Below, piece after piece: positions 8,584 through 16,684 of a DNA stretch of 64,000 nt; positions within the stretch are counted from its first letter, which is position 1; the number at the start of each line of letters is the position of its first letter. Source of the DNA: Stenotrophomonas sp. WZN-1 (GTDB lineage Bacteria; Pseudomonadota; Gammaproteobacteria; Xanthomonadales; Xanthomonadaceae); NCBI RefSeq assembly GCF_002192255.1, contig NZ_CP021768.1:248001-312000 (forward strand), read 5' to 3'. A program made the position numbers and the translations under genes. A model generated the notes under the pieces. That model saw only the letters and a list, made by a program, of their open reading frames with translations, was not told the DNA's origin and made no database searches.

Positions 8584-9084
8584 ATGAAACCCATGATGCT
8601 GGTGGTTCTGCTCTCGGCTGTCTCTCTGTCCGTATCAATGCCTGCCTCTGCAGGTGACAACGTGGCGAATGTCTCCGGGGCGGAGAATGTCTCGCTCATG
8701 CACGCCCCTGTGAACTCGCGGGCGCGGCTTGATCTTCACATGATCGAGCTCTCTCCCGAATCCCCACTGATGTTGCTTTCACCCCTTGCGCGCAAGCAGT
8801 TTGTCGATTCGCTGGTGTTTGGAGATCGGGGACTGGCCAGCTTCAGCTACGAGCCCATCGTCTCCGAACTGAGTGCAGGTGAAGCCTATCGGCTCCTGTC
8901 ACTCTTCGGGGCACAGCGCGCAATTGTGCACATCCCGGGATTGCGGCAGGAGTCGGAAGCGGATCATGTGGTCGTGCAGTCGGCCAATCCAAACCCGGTA
9001 TTCGAGGATTATCCGGGCTACGCCTGTTCAGGGCGTGCGACCTGTTCAACCTCCATGAGCAGCATCTGCATGTCGAGTTGCTGA
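8584..9084 (+). CDS. Secreted protein with Cys-rich C-terminal tail, unknown function
   Basis: A 166-residue protein I do not recognise. Residues 1-23 are a signal peptide (LVVLLSAVSLSVSMPASAG). The mature chain has no Cys until the last 19 residues, which read CSGRATCSTSMSSICMSSC: four Cys in a Ser/Thr-rich tail, like a short disulfide or modified peptide. GGAGAA precedes the ATG. The next gene, a secreted thioredoxin-like protein, starts only 4 bases after the stop, so the two are surely coupled. The GC content is clearly lower than in the flanking housekeeping genes, suggesting horizontal gain. A precursor with a matured C-terminal peptide is one reading; a structural disulfide tail is another. 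Confidence 0.75.
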   Translation: MKPMMLVVLLSAVSLSVSMPASAGDNVANVSGAENVSLMHAPVNSRARLDLHMIELSPESPLMLLSPLARKQFVDSLVFGDRGLASFSYEPIVSELSAGEAYRLLSLFGAQRAIVHIPGLRQESEADHVVVQSANPNPVFEDYPGYACSGRATCSTSMSSICMSSC

Positions 9085-9088
9085 TCGC

Positions 9089-9940
9089 ATGATTGGTCGC
9101 ATGCTGCTTTGGTGTTTGCTGCTGCCCACAAGTACGTGGGCAGCAACTCCAGTAGACGCTCAACTGCGTGAAATGGACCGGGAGATGTTGGCCGCTGGCG
9201 TTTCAGACCGAGTCGAGAAGCTGGTGGATGCCTATTCGTCATGGGAGTCTTCCAGATCATCAGGGGATGGTTGCGGCAGTTTGAGCGATCTGGACCTTGA
9301 GGCCGCGTTCCGCGCCAGCTTCTACATCTCAATGTACGTTGGAGACGAGGAGTGGCTTGGCAAAGTCCGATGCATTCATGCAGAACTGGTGCGGAGAGGT
9401 ACTGTCACAGAGACAACGCACAGGAAAATGCACGCGGTCCTCGTGCAGGTTCGACATTTTGCCGAGGCCAATGAGCTGCGTGAGATGGCGTCGTTGCGCG
9501 TCGATGAACTTCCCGGGATTGAGCGGAACACGCCTGGCCAGCAGGGCGTTCTCCACCCTCTTGCGGGTGGGAAGCTGGAATGGCGGCGATGGACGTACAG
9601 GGAGGGATTGGAGGTGGTCGCCTATGTCAGCCCGGCATGCGCTCCCTCGCGACGCGCGATGCACGTGATCATGAACGATCCAGAATGGACATGGATTCGA
9701 TCCAGCGTGCGCTTTGTCGTGCGTCGATCTCCTGCATGGCCGCAGCCGGGTGTCGGCGAGTGGAACAGAAGCAATCCCTCTCATCCCATGTTGCTCCAGG
9801 CGGGGCCCGAGGGCTGGAAAGAACTGGATGTCCATGAAACTCCGGTATTCCATGTCTTAAGGAATGGGCTGCGCCTGCAGACCCTGACAGGATGGGCAGA
9901 GGCCAGTGCTGGCCTGATGAGACTGAAGGCGGACTTCTGA
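9089..9940 (+). CDS. Secreted thioredoxin-like protein partnered with the Cys-tail protein
   Basis: A 283-residue protein with a short signal peptide (MLLWCLLLPTSTWAA). The N-terminal half (30-150) is helical and without known motif. The C-terminal half looks like a thioredoxin fold: a hydrophobic strand ending in YVSPACAPSRRAM gives a C-x-x-S site after a strand, and ETPVFHVLRNG supplies the Thr-Pro cis-Pro element. That would fit a monothiol or isomerase-like role in the periplasm, perhaps on the tail of the upstream protein. This function is inference. A weak GGGAAG...CTTCCC hairpin follows (9944-9966). Confidence 0.7.
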   Translation: MIGRMLLWCLLLPTSTWAATPVDAQLREMDREMLAAGVSDRVEKLVDAYSSWESSRSSGDGCGSLSDLDLEAAFRASFYISMYVGDEEWLGKVRCIHAELVRRGTVTETTHRKMHAVLVQVRHFAEANELREMASLRVDELPGIERNTPGQQGVLHPLAGGKLEWRRWTYREGLEVVAYVSPACAPSRRAMHVIMNDPEWTWIRSSVRFVVRRSPAWPQPGVGEWNRSNPSHPMLLQAGPEGWKELDVHETPVFHVLRNGLRLQTLTGWAEASAGLMRLKADF

Positions 9941-10000
9941 CCGGGGGAAGAACCACTGCTCTTCCCGGTGTGTACCCCTATCGCGACCGATACCCGCCTG

Positions 10001-10912
10001 TCACACCCGCCAGGCCGGCGCCATGCCGGCCTGCAGGTGCTCGAACAGCGCGCGGATCTTGGCGGTGAAATCGCGGCGGTCGCTGACGCAGAAATAAACC
10101 TCCATCGGCTCCGGGCGCCAGGCCGTGTCGGCGCCGAACACCGCCCGCAGGCGACCATCGCGCAGGTAGGGCTCGGCCACGAACGCAGCCAGCCGGGTGA
10201 TGCCGGCACCGGTCGCGGCCAGCGTTGCCAGTGCATCGATGTCATCGCAGACCATGCTCGGCGGCAGCGCAGCGTCCACGCGCTGGCCGTCCTTCAGCAG
10301 GCCCCAGCGCAGCGGCCGGCCATCGGTGGGGAAGCGGTGCAGCAGCCCGCGATGGCTGCCCAGTTCAGCGGGTTCCTGCGGCGTGCCATGGGCCTTCAGG
10401 TAGGCCGGCGAGGCGCAGAACACGAACGGTACGCGCGCCAGCTGCCGTGCGACCACACCGTCCTCCAGCTGCGCGCCGATGCGGATGCTGGCATCCACCG
10501 CCTCTGGACCATGCTGCACGGCGCGGTCGGTCAGGCGCAGCTCCAGCTGCAGTTGCGGGTAACGCTGCTGCAGCGAAGGCAGCAACGGCGCCAGCACGTG
10601 GCGGCCGAACGCGCTGCTGCTGGCGATGCGCAGCGGCCCAGCCGGTTCGATGTCACCGGCGGTGACCATCGCCTGCGCGCGCGCCAGGTCGGCTTCGATA
10701 TGGCGCACCTGCGCCAGGTACAGCGCGCCGGCCTCGCTGAGCGCCAGCTGGCGCGTGCTGCGGTTCAGCAACCGTACGCCCAGATGCGCCTCCAGCCGGT
10801 TGATGTTCTGGCCGACGGCGGTGGCGCTGATGCCAAGGATGCGGGCCGCGGCGGCAATGCTGCCGGTCTCTGCGGTGCGGGTGAAGCTGCGGATCAGTTG
10901 CAACAGGTTCAT
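10001..10912 (-). CDS. LysR family transcriptional regulator
   Basis: A 300-residue LTTR. The N-terminal winged helix is plain (FTRTAETGSIAAAARILGISATAVGQNINRLEAHLGVRLLNRSTRQLALSEAG), followed by a substrate-binding domain (PLRIASSSAFGRHVLAPLLP...). The ATG at 10912 gives the standard start MNLLQLIRSF; the upstream in-frame ATG adds ten odd residues. It is divergent from purU with a 114-base gap that holds a perfect dyad. Effector and targets are unknown; self-control and purU are the obvious guesses. Confidence 0.9.
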   Translation of the reverse strand: MNLLQLIRSFTRTAETGSIAAAARILGISATAVGQNINRLEAHLGVRLLNRSTRQLALSEAGALYLAQVRHIEADLARAQAMVTAGDIEPAGPLRIASSSAFGRHVLAPLLPSLQQRYPQLQLELRLTDRAVQHGPEAVDASIRIGAQLEDGVVARQLARVPFVFCASPAYLKAHGTPQEPAELGSHRGLLHRFPTDGRPLRWGLLKDGQRVDAALPPSMVCDDIDALATLAATGAGITRLAAFVAEPYLRDGRLRAVFGADTAWRPEPMEVYFCVSDRRDFTAKIRALFEHLQAGMAPAWRV

Positions 10913-10937
10913 GACCGACCAGCTTGCCATGGAGAAA

Positions 10938-10954
10938 CCCAAGTATCGCTTGGG
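10938..10954. promoter_or_regulatory. Perfect dyad in the lysR-purU gap, likely LysR operator
   Basis: CCCAAGTATCGCTTGGG is a perfect 6-5-6 inverted repeat, 26 bases upstream of the LysR start. LysR proteins usually bind a dyad upstream of their own divergent promoter. Whether purU is also controlled is open. Confidence 0.5.
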
Positions 10955-11026
10955 ACTGAACCAAGCAGGTCGGTTGCATCGGTGACCATCGATCCATCAG
11001 GCAGGGCGCTGCCCTACACTCGGGCG

Positions 11027-11878
11027 ATGCGCCCCGATTCCATTCTTACCCTGTCCTGCCCCGACCGCACCGGCATCGTCTACCGCGTGTCCGGCCTGCT
11101 GTTCGACCACGGCTGCAACATCCTCGACGCCCAGCAGTTCGGCGACGAGGAGAGTGGCCGTTTCTTCCTGCGCGTGCATTTCGACCGTGACGCCGGCCTC
11201 CCGCTGGAGACCGTGCATGCCGCGATGGCCACGCTGGCCGAAGGCTTCGGCATGGACTGGCAGCTGCATGATGGCCGGCGCCGCGCGCGGCTGCTGGTGC
11301 TGGTCAGCAAGCAGGGGCACTGCCTCAACGACCTGCTGTTCCGTGCCCACAGTGGGCAGCTGAAGGTCGACATTGCGGCGGTGGCGTCCAACCACGCCGA
11401 CTTCGCGCCATTGGCCGCGTCCTACCAGGTGCCGTTCCATCACCTGCCGGTGACCGCCGATACGCGTGCGGTGCAGGAACAACAGATCATCGACCTGGTC
11501 GAGCGCGAACGCATCGACCTGGTGGTGCTGGCGCGCTACATGCAGATCCTGTCACCCACGTTGTGCCGCGCGCTGGCCGGCCGTGCGATCAACATCCACC
11601 ACAGCTTCCTGCCCAGCTTCAAGGGCGCACAGCCGTACCACCAGGCGCACGCGCGCGGGGTCAAGATCATCGGTGCCACCGCGCACTACGTCACCGAGGA
11701 TCTGGACGAAGGCCCGATCATCGAACAGGACGTGGCCCGCGTGGACCACGCGATGGCACCGCGCGAGCTGGTGCGGCTGGGCAGCGATACCGAATCGCTG
11801 GTGCTGGCACGCGCCGTGCGCCGCCATGTGGAGCACCGCATCCTGCTCAACGGGCACCGCACGGTGGTGTTCCGGTAA
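11027..11878 (+). CDS. purU: Formyltetrahydrofolate deformylase
   Basis: Hydrolyses 10-formyl-THF to THF and formate, balancing one-carbon pools. The 283-residue protein has an N-terminal ACT domain (LTLSCPDRTGIVYRVSGLLFDHGCNI) and a C-terminal formyltransferase-fold domain with INIHHSFLPSFKGAQPY (catalytic Asn/His) and TEDLDEGPIIEQD (catalytic Asp). The length matches PurU. The ATG at 11027 starts exactly at the ACT domain. Palindromic SMAG repeats right after the stop may serve as its terminator. Confidence 0.95.
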   Translation: MRPDSILTLSCPDRTGIVYRVSGLLFDHGCNILDAQQFGDEESGRFFLRVHFDRDAGLPLETVHAAMATLAEGFGMDWQLHDGRRRARLLVLVSKQGHCLNDLLFRAHSGQLKVDIAAVASNHADFAPLAASYQVPFHHLPVTADTRAVQEQQIIDLVERERIDLVVLARYMQILSPTLCRALAGRAINIHHSFLPSFKGAQPYHQAHARGVKIIGATAHYVTEDLDEGPIIEQDVARVDHAMAPRELVRLGSDTESLVLARAVRRHVEHRILLNGHRTVVFR

Positions 11879-11893
11879 TCGCCCATCCCGCGT

Positions 11894-11998
11894 CCGCCGG
11901 GCATGGCCCGGCGCTACCACGGGTGCCATCCGGTAGTGCCGGCCGCTGGCCGGCAACTGCAGAGATCCCGAGGTTGCCGGCCAGCGGCCGGCACTACC
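11894..11998. repeat. Cluster of SMAG/GTAG palindromes after purU
   Basis: Three elements: an inverted CCGCCGGGC...GCGCTACC copy (11894-11918), a GGTAGTGCCGG...GGCAAC copy (11932-11957) and its exact reverse complement (11973-11998). The last two form a perfect 26-bp stem with a 15-base loop, a paired arrangement seen again at 53.76-53.84 kb. The first has its complement at 12134-12158. Confidence 0.85.
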
Positions 11999-12133
11999 GA
12001 ATCCTGATTTCATCCAATGAAAAGCCTCCGGTTCGGCCGTCCCGCGATCTGTAGGGGGGCGTAGTTTGGGGGCTGGATGAATCGATTGTGTTGTCGTGGG
12101 CAGGAGCGCGCAAGCGGCATAAGCGACGTGCGC

Positions 12134-12158
12134 GGTAGCGCCGGGCCATGCCCGGCGG
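12134..12158. repeat. SMAG/GTAG palindrome upstream of the pncA stop
   Basis: GGTAGCGCCGGGCC...GCCCGGCGG, the reverse complement of the copy at 11894-11918, lies seven bases beyond the end of pncA. The spacer between them (12000-12133) shows no gene. Confidence 0.8.
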
Positions 12159-12165
12159 TCACGCC

Positions 12166-12792
12166 TCAGGCGATCGCGATCCCCGCCTTGCCCAGCGCCT
12201 CGCGCACCATCGCGTCGTTGGCGTCGGTCACCGGCTTGGTCAGCTCCCACAGGAACTTCACCCGGAAGCCGGACTTCACTGCGTCCTGCGCGCTCCACAG
12301 CACGCAGTAATCGCGGGCCAGGCCGCATACGTGCACTTCGCGGATGCGGCGCTCGTGCAGCCAGCCGGCCAGGCCGGTGGCCGGGCGCTCGCCATCGGGG
12401 CCGTGGTTCTCGCGGAAAGCGCTGTACGAATCCACCTGTTGGCGCGTGCCCTTGCGCAGGATCAGGTCGGCCGTGGTCCAGTCCACGCCCGGGTGCAGGG
12501 CGGCACCGGCGCTGCCCTGCACGCAGTGGTCGGGCCACAGGGTCTGCGGCTGCGCGTGCAGCAGGATGGTCTCGAACGGACGCTGGCCCGGGTGCTGGCT
12601 GGCGAACGAGGCATGGTCCGCCGGGTGCCAGTCCTGGGTCGCCACCACCGTGCGGTAGCGGCGCTGCGCCAACAGTCCGGCAATGGGGGCCACCAGCGCA
12701 TCGCCGTGGTCGCAGGCCAGGGCGCCCCCGGGCATGAAGTCCGGCTGCAGGTCGATCACCAGCAGGGCGACATCGGCGGGCAGGGCGGTCAT
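12166..12792 (-). CDS. pncA: Nicotinamidase (pyrazinamidase/isochorismatase family)
   Basis: Converts nicotinamide to nicotinate and ammonia. The 208-residue protein shows the catalytic Asp14 (VIDLQPDF), metal ligands D54, H56 and H60 (DWHPADH), Lys114 (RKG) and nucleophile Cys163 (DYCVLW). It sits 55 bases after queH in the same direction. A GGGGCG...CGCCCC hairpin in the gap (about 12814-12836) could attenuate read-through. PncA competes with NadV for nicotinamide. Confidence 0.94.
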   Translation of the reverse strand: MTALPADVALLVIDLQPDFMPGGALACDHGDALVAPIAGLLAQRRYRTVVATQDWHPADHASFASQHPGQRPFETILLHAQPQTLWPDHCVQGSAGAALHPGVDWTTADLILRKGTRQQVDSYSAFRENHGPDGERPATGLAGWLHERRIREVHVCGLARDYCVLWSAQDAVKSGFRVKFLWELTKPVTDANDAMVREALGKAGIAIA

Positions 12793-12847
12793 GGCAGTTC
12801 CGGTACAACAGAAGGGGCGACCAGCGTGGCCGCCCCATGCGCACACG

Positions 12848-13519
12848 TCAATCGCCCTGCGGCGTCCCAGCGTCCTGTCCGTAGTACAGCAGGCCGATCC
12901 TGATGCGCTCGCGGCCGTTCTCGCGGCGGTGGCGGTTGGCATCGCGCAGCGAGTACACGCAGCCGCAGTATTCCTGCTGGTAGAACTGCTCGCGCTTGCT
13001 GATCTCGATCATGCGGCTGGCACCGCCGCCCTTGCGCCAGTTGTAGTCCCAGTACTGCAGGCCTTCATAGCGCGAGGCGGCACGGATGCCGCAGTCGTTG
13101 ATCTGCGCCATGTTCTTCCAGCGCGAGATGCCCAGCGACGAACTGATGGTGTCGTAGCCGTGTTCGTGCGCGTACAGCGCGGTGCGTTCGAAACGCATGT
13201 CGAAGCACATCGTGCAGCGGATGCCGCGCTCGGGTTCGTTCTCCATGCCGCGTGCGCGGCTGAACCAGTTGTCGGTGTCGTAGTCGCAATCGATGAACGG
13301 AATGCCGTGCTGCTCGGCGAAGCGGATGTTCTCCTGCTTGCGCAGCTCGTACTCTTTCACCGGGTGGATGTTCGGGTTGTAGAAGAAGATCGCGTAGTCG
13401 ATCCCGGAGGCGGTGATCGCTTCCATCACTTCGCCGGAACAGGGCGCGCAGCATGAATGCAGCAGCAGGCGCTTGCCGTCGGCGGGCAGGGTCAGGGTGG
13501 GGCGTTGGAACTCGGTCAT
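12848..13519 (-). CDS. queH: Epoxyqueuosine reductase, cobalamin-independent QueH type
   Basis: Performs the last step of queuosine formation in tRNA, reducing epoxyqueuosine to queuosine. This is a DUF208/QueH protein of 223 residues, not the B12-dependent QueG. Diagnostic cysteines are all present: [10 protein letters not shown] (23-27), [12 protein letters not shown] near 107, and a late EYCGCVYS pair; these hold an iron-sulfur cluster and a metal site in the family. No strong Shine-Dalgarno lies before the ATG at 13519. A cobalamin riboswitch lies 155 bases upstream on the same strand with no gene between, so B12 probably turns this gene down. Confidence 0.93.
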   Translation of the reverse strand: MTEFQRPTLTLPADGKRLLLHSCCAPCSGEVMEAITASGIDYAIFFYNPNIHPVKEYELRKQENIRFAEQHGIPFIDCDYDTDNWFSRARGMENEPERGIRCTMCFDMRFERTALYAHEHGYDTISSSLGISRWKNMAQINDCGIRAASRYEGLQYWDYNWRKGGGASRMIEISKREQFYQQEYCGCVYSLRDANRHRRENGRERIRIGLLYYGQDAGTPQGD

Positions 13520-13609
13520 CGTCGGGTGCGTCAGGGCGTGGAAGCGGGCTGGCCGGATACCGTGAACAGGACGCGCGCGGCCACACCGCCTGCGCGCGCA
13601 GGACGACGA

Positions 13610-13680
13610 CGGCCCCGGCACCCTCCCCGCGGAGAGTCCAGGTCGAATCAGGGGACGGTCGTGTCCCCCGGCCGGGGCCG
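13610..13680 (-). promoter_or_regulatory. Probable expression platform of the B12 riboswitch
   Basis: Directly after the B12 box the RNA reads CGGCCCCGGC (complement of 13671-13680), which pairs perfectly over 10 bp with GCCGGGGCCG (complement of 13610-13619). A compact hairpin GGGGAC...GTCCCC (13651-13668) lies between. The competing structures fit a switch, but no U tract follows, so the output may be Rho-dependent or translational. Confidence 0.5.
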
Positions 13681-13877
13681 GTATTCGGGCTGATGGACAC
13701 GGGCCGCAGCCCACCTACTACCCGCCGCTTCCCAGGCATGCGCCCAGTGCTGTTGGCAGGATTCGTTTCCATTCACCGCTACGGGGCAGCTCCGGAATGG
13801 GCGCGCGAAGCGCCTTCACCGGATTCCCGTTCAAATCCCTGCCCGCGCCGGAGCGATGGGAGGGATACCTTCGGCGT
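13679..13877 (-). ncRNA. Cobalamin (B12) riboswitch upstream of queH
   Basis: Read on the minus strand, the conserved blocks of the cobalamin aptamer occur in order: GAACGGGAATCCGGTGAA (about 13829-13812), CCGGAGCTGCCCCGTAGCGG (13795-13776), CAGCACTGGGCGC, CTGGGAAGCGGCGGG, and the B12 box CAGCCCGAATACCGG (13693-13679). These match the aptamer core, including the GCTGCCCC loop and GGGAAG motif. The 5' limit is approximate. The next gene downstream is queH. Upstream lies the end of nadV, so the switch does not belong to a cobalamin or methionine gene here. Confidence 0.9.
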
Positions 13878-13966
13878 GTGCACGGTGGACCTGTTGGTGG
13901 CGCGGGTCAAGAGCGCAGGGGTCAGAGCCCGCTGCGCTGCAACCGGATCCGACCCTGGAAACGCCT

Positions 13967-15376
13967 TCAATGCCCCGCCGCCGCCCGGGCCCGGATGTCC
14001 TCCATCCGCTGGTCGTGCAGCAGGCGGCCGTTCTCCCACACGGTCACCATCGCGTCCTTGAAGCCGGTCGGCAGCGTTTCGTCACCGCTGGGAGGCAACG
14101 CCACCGTGTGCAGGCTGCCGTCATCCAGACGCCGCAGCAGGCGCATGCGGCCGCGCTTGCTGGTCTTGCCGGCGTCGGTGACCGGGTCCTTGTAGACGTC
14201 AATCCATTCGCCATCCACCCGTGCGGCCGAACACTTCAGCGCGAACTTCTGGGTATCGCGGTCCAGCCGCTGCAGCAGCGCACCGCCCATGCCGAAGGCC
14301 ACGTTGTCGGCGGCGTAGCCGTCGTCGGTGATGCACTGCAGGATGGCGCGGATCGTGTCCGGATTGATGCCATCGCCCTGGATCACCCGCACGTGGTTGA
14401 GCACACGGTAGCCCTTGCCGTTGAGGCTGTGGCCGAAGGCTTCATCCAGCCGGCGCAGGCTTTCGGCCACCACCTCCACCGGGTCGCCCGAGTCGGGGCG
14501 GATGACCAGGGTGGCGCCCGAGGCGATCACCTCATCACGCAGCGTCGTGCCCCAGTGCTCGCTGATCGCGCGGTAGATGTCATAGCTGTCCGATACCACC
14601 GCCACGATCGCACCGGGCTTGCCGAACTGGCGCAGCATGTTGCGGTAGGCGTCCACCTCGCGCTCGCGGCCCCAGCTGGTGATGGTGCTGTGCTCGGCGG
14701 CGGGGATCGAATAACCGGCCATTGGCGCGTGATAGTGCGCGCGCGTCAGGCACAGGGCCGATACGGTATCGGTGCCGAGGAAGCTGACCAGATGCGCGGC
14801 ACCGCCCAGCGCCGCCGATTCCAGGCTCGATACACCGCGGGCGCCGAAGTCGTGCAGCTTGAACGGCAGCTGCCCCTGCGGATCGTCGCTGGTCTGCTGC
14901 AGGAATGCGGCAATGGTCTGCCGTGCGTGCCAGCTGATGGTGGCCACGGTGACCGGGTACCACACGCGCAGCAGCAGGGTTTCCAGGTAGGACGGCACCC
15001 AGAACGCGGCCGGATCGGTCGATTCAATGGTCATCAGTGCCTGGTGGGTGGGCACCACGCTGCCCTCGGGCACGGCGCGGATGCGCACCGGCAGGTGGCC
15101 GCCAAGCCGGTCGACGATATCGCGCCAGCCGGCCTCGTTGAACGGCTCGCCATGGGCGGCGAATACCGCGGCAGCGTCGTCGATGTCGGCGTGGGAGACC
15201 GGCCGTGCCAGGGCGTCCTTGAGGATCGCCTGCAGGCCGAAGAACACCGTGCGATCGTGCAGGCCGCCACGTGATTCCACGTAGAAGAACGTGGCATCGG
15301 TACCCGGCGGGTACTGCAGCCAATGACTGGCCTTGTAGCTGTCGGTGTTGAGGAGAAGATTATCGAGGTAGTGCAT
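13967..15376 (-). CDS. nadV: Nicotinamide phosphoribosyltransferase
   Basis: Makes NMN from nicotinamide and PRPP, the first step of the two-step (deamidation-free) NAD salvage route. The 469-residue length and the motifs NTDSYKASHWLQYPPGT, FFYVESRGG, LHDFGARGVSS, AEHSTITSWG, VIRPDSGDP and FGMGGALLQRLDRDTQKFA match bacterial NadV and eukaryotic NAMPT. The nadM-nudix gene is 64 bases upstream on the same strand, giving a two-gene NAD salvage operon. No terminator with a T run is obvious between its end and the B12 riboswitch. Confidence 0.96.
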   Translation of the reverse strand: MHYLDNLLLNTDSYKASHWLQYPPGTDATFFYVESRGGLHDRTVFFGLQAILKDALARPVSHADIDDAAAVFAAHGEPFNEAGWRDIVDRLGGHLPVRIRAVPEGSVVPTHQALMTIESTDPAAFWVPSYLETLLLRVWYPVTVATISWHARQTIAAFLQQTSDDPQGQLPFKLHDFGARGVSSLESAALGGAAHLVSFLGTDTVSALCLTRAHYHAPMAGYSIPAAEHSTITSWGREREVDAYRNMLRQFGKPGAIVAVVSDSYDIYRAISEHWGTTLRDEVIASGATLVIRPDSGDPVEVVAESLRRLDEAFGHSLNGKGYRVLNHVRVIQGDGINPDTIRAILQCITDDGYAADNVAFGMGGALLQRLDRDTQKFALKCSAARVDGEWIDVYKDPVTDAGKTSKRGRMRLLRRLDDGSLHTVALPPSGDETLPTGFKDAMVTVWENGRLLHDQRMEDIRARAAAGH

Positions 15377-15440
15377 GACGGAAGCTCCTTCGCGTCGAGT
15401 GACACCGGCGGTCTATCCGCCAGTGGGAAGGCCGGGCAGG

Positions 15441-16490
15441 TCAGCCGCGGCCGAGGAAATACTCCAGGATGTGCAGGTGGTCTTCGAACAGCTGCGGGCC
15501 CATGTCCAACGCTTCACTCACCGGTATCCAGCGCGCCTTGTCGGCGTCGTCGCCACCGCGCACCGGCGGCAGGTCACCGGCCGGAAACTCGAAGTGGAAC
15601 CCGTGGGTGATGGTGCGACCACGCTGGCTGCGGTCGGGGTGGTCGAACACCTGCTGGCCCTTCAGCGACCCCTTCAACACCGGCAGCGGAATCTTCAGCC
15701 GGGTTTCTTCGCGCAGTTCGCGCAGGCAGCTGTCGAGCAGGCTCTGTTCCTGGCCGACGAAGCCGCCGGGCAGCGCCCACAGCCCCCTGCCGGGTTCCGA
15801 GCGACGTCGTACCAGCAGCACGTGGCCCGAATGCACCACCACCGCATCGGTGGTGACGAAGGTGGGCGCGTACGGCGCATCCTTCCAGGCGGCCTTGTAC
15901 TGTTCGATGAAGCGGTACTCGGCCACCAGCTGGCCATAGGCAGGCGCGCTTTTGCGGAACGCTTCGAGCATGTCGTACACCGGCGCCGGCACATTGCCAC
16001 GCAGCATCAGCAGCGCGCCGTGGAAGTCGACGTCGCCGGCCTCGAACAGGTAACGCCGCAGCTCGGTGGCCGACAGGGTGGCGGTGTGCTGCACGTCCAC
16101 CAGCGGCCACTGCGGGAACTCGCGCAGGTAGTAGCTGGAGGCGTCCTTGTCCATGCCGATCAGGCCCACCCTGGCATCGGCGGCGGCACCGTCGTTGCGC
16201 AGGGCCTCGGCCACCTGGCGCTGCACGTTGGCGATCCACTGCGCTTCGTTGTACAGGTGGTCGCGAAGCGGGCGGATCAGCAGGCGGTCGGTGTGGCCAT
16301 CGAGGGCGGCCTGGATCATCACGGCGCGTTCGGCCACGGTCCAGGGATTGCGCAGGCTGCGGGGGGTATCGGCAGAGCCGACCAGGAAGATCAGCTTGCG
16401 GGCCCGGCTCAGGGCCAGGCGGGCAACGGCGGCGTGGCCGTTGTGGAAGGGCTCGAATCGCCCGATGAAGACGAGATAGTCGAATTCCAT
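15441..16490 (-). CDS. nadM: Bifunctional NMN adenylyltransferase / Nudix hydrolase
   Basis: The N-terminal half is a nucleotidyltransferase (GRFEPFHNGHAAV at 10-22) that joins NMN and ATP to give NAD. The C-terminal half (about 200-349) is a Nudix hydrolase with ALPGGFVGQEQSLLDSC followed by LRELREETRL, expected to cleave ADP-ribose. The 349-residue length fits the NadM-Nudix fusion of cyanobacteria and many proteobacteria. With NadV it completes nicotinamide to NAD and can recycle ADP-ribose-derived parts. It is the first gene of the minus-strand operon. Confidence 0.94.
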   Translation of the reverse strand: MEFDYLVFIGRFEPFHNGHAAVARLALSRARKLIFLVGSADTPRSLRNPWTVAERAVMIQAALDGHTDRLLIRPLRDHLYNEAQWIANVQRQVAEALRNDGAAADARVGLIGMDKDASSYYLREFPQWPLVDVQHTATLSATELRRYLFEAGDVDFHGALLMLRGNVPAPVYDMLEAFRKSAPAYGQLVAEYRFIEQYKAAWKDAPYAPTFVTTDAVVVHSGHVLLVRRRSEPGRGLWALPGGFVGQEQSLLDSCLRELREETRLKIPLPVLKGSLKGQQVFDHPDRSQRGRTITHGFHFEFPAGDLPPVRGGDDADKARWIPVSEALDMGPQLFEDHLHILEYFLGRG

Positions 16491-16630
16491 GAGAATCCCT
16501 CATGTCGTTGTGGCAGCCGCGGGTCTGTCCCTTGGCTTGCTGCAGATGCTACGCCGATGGTGGGGCGGGTCAAGCCTGCAGGCATGCCTTCGGCTGAACA
16601 TCGAAGATTCCTGCCGGGACCGCGCTGCTG

Positions 16631-16647
16631 TTCTCAGGCCCTGAGAA
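16631..16647. promoter_or_regulatory. Perfect 17-base palindrome between nadM and the patatin gene
   Basis: TTCTCAGGCCCTGAGAA is an exact 8-1-8 inverted repeat in the 194-base divergent gap, 38 bases before the patatin gene and 141 before nadM. It has the form of a repressor operator, but no regulator is identified. Confidence 0.4.
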
Positions 16648-16684
16648 GCCTCTGCGCCATACTGGCACCCACGCGGCGGACGGC

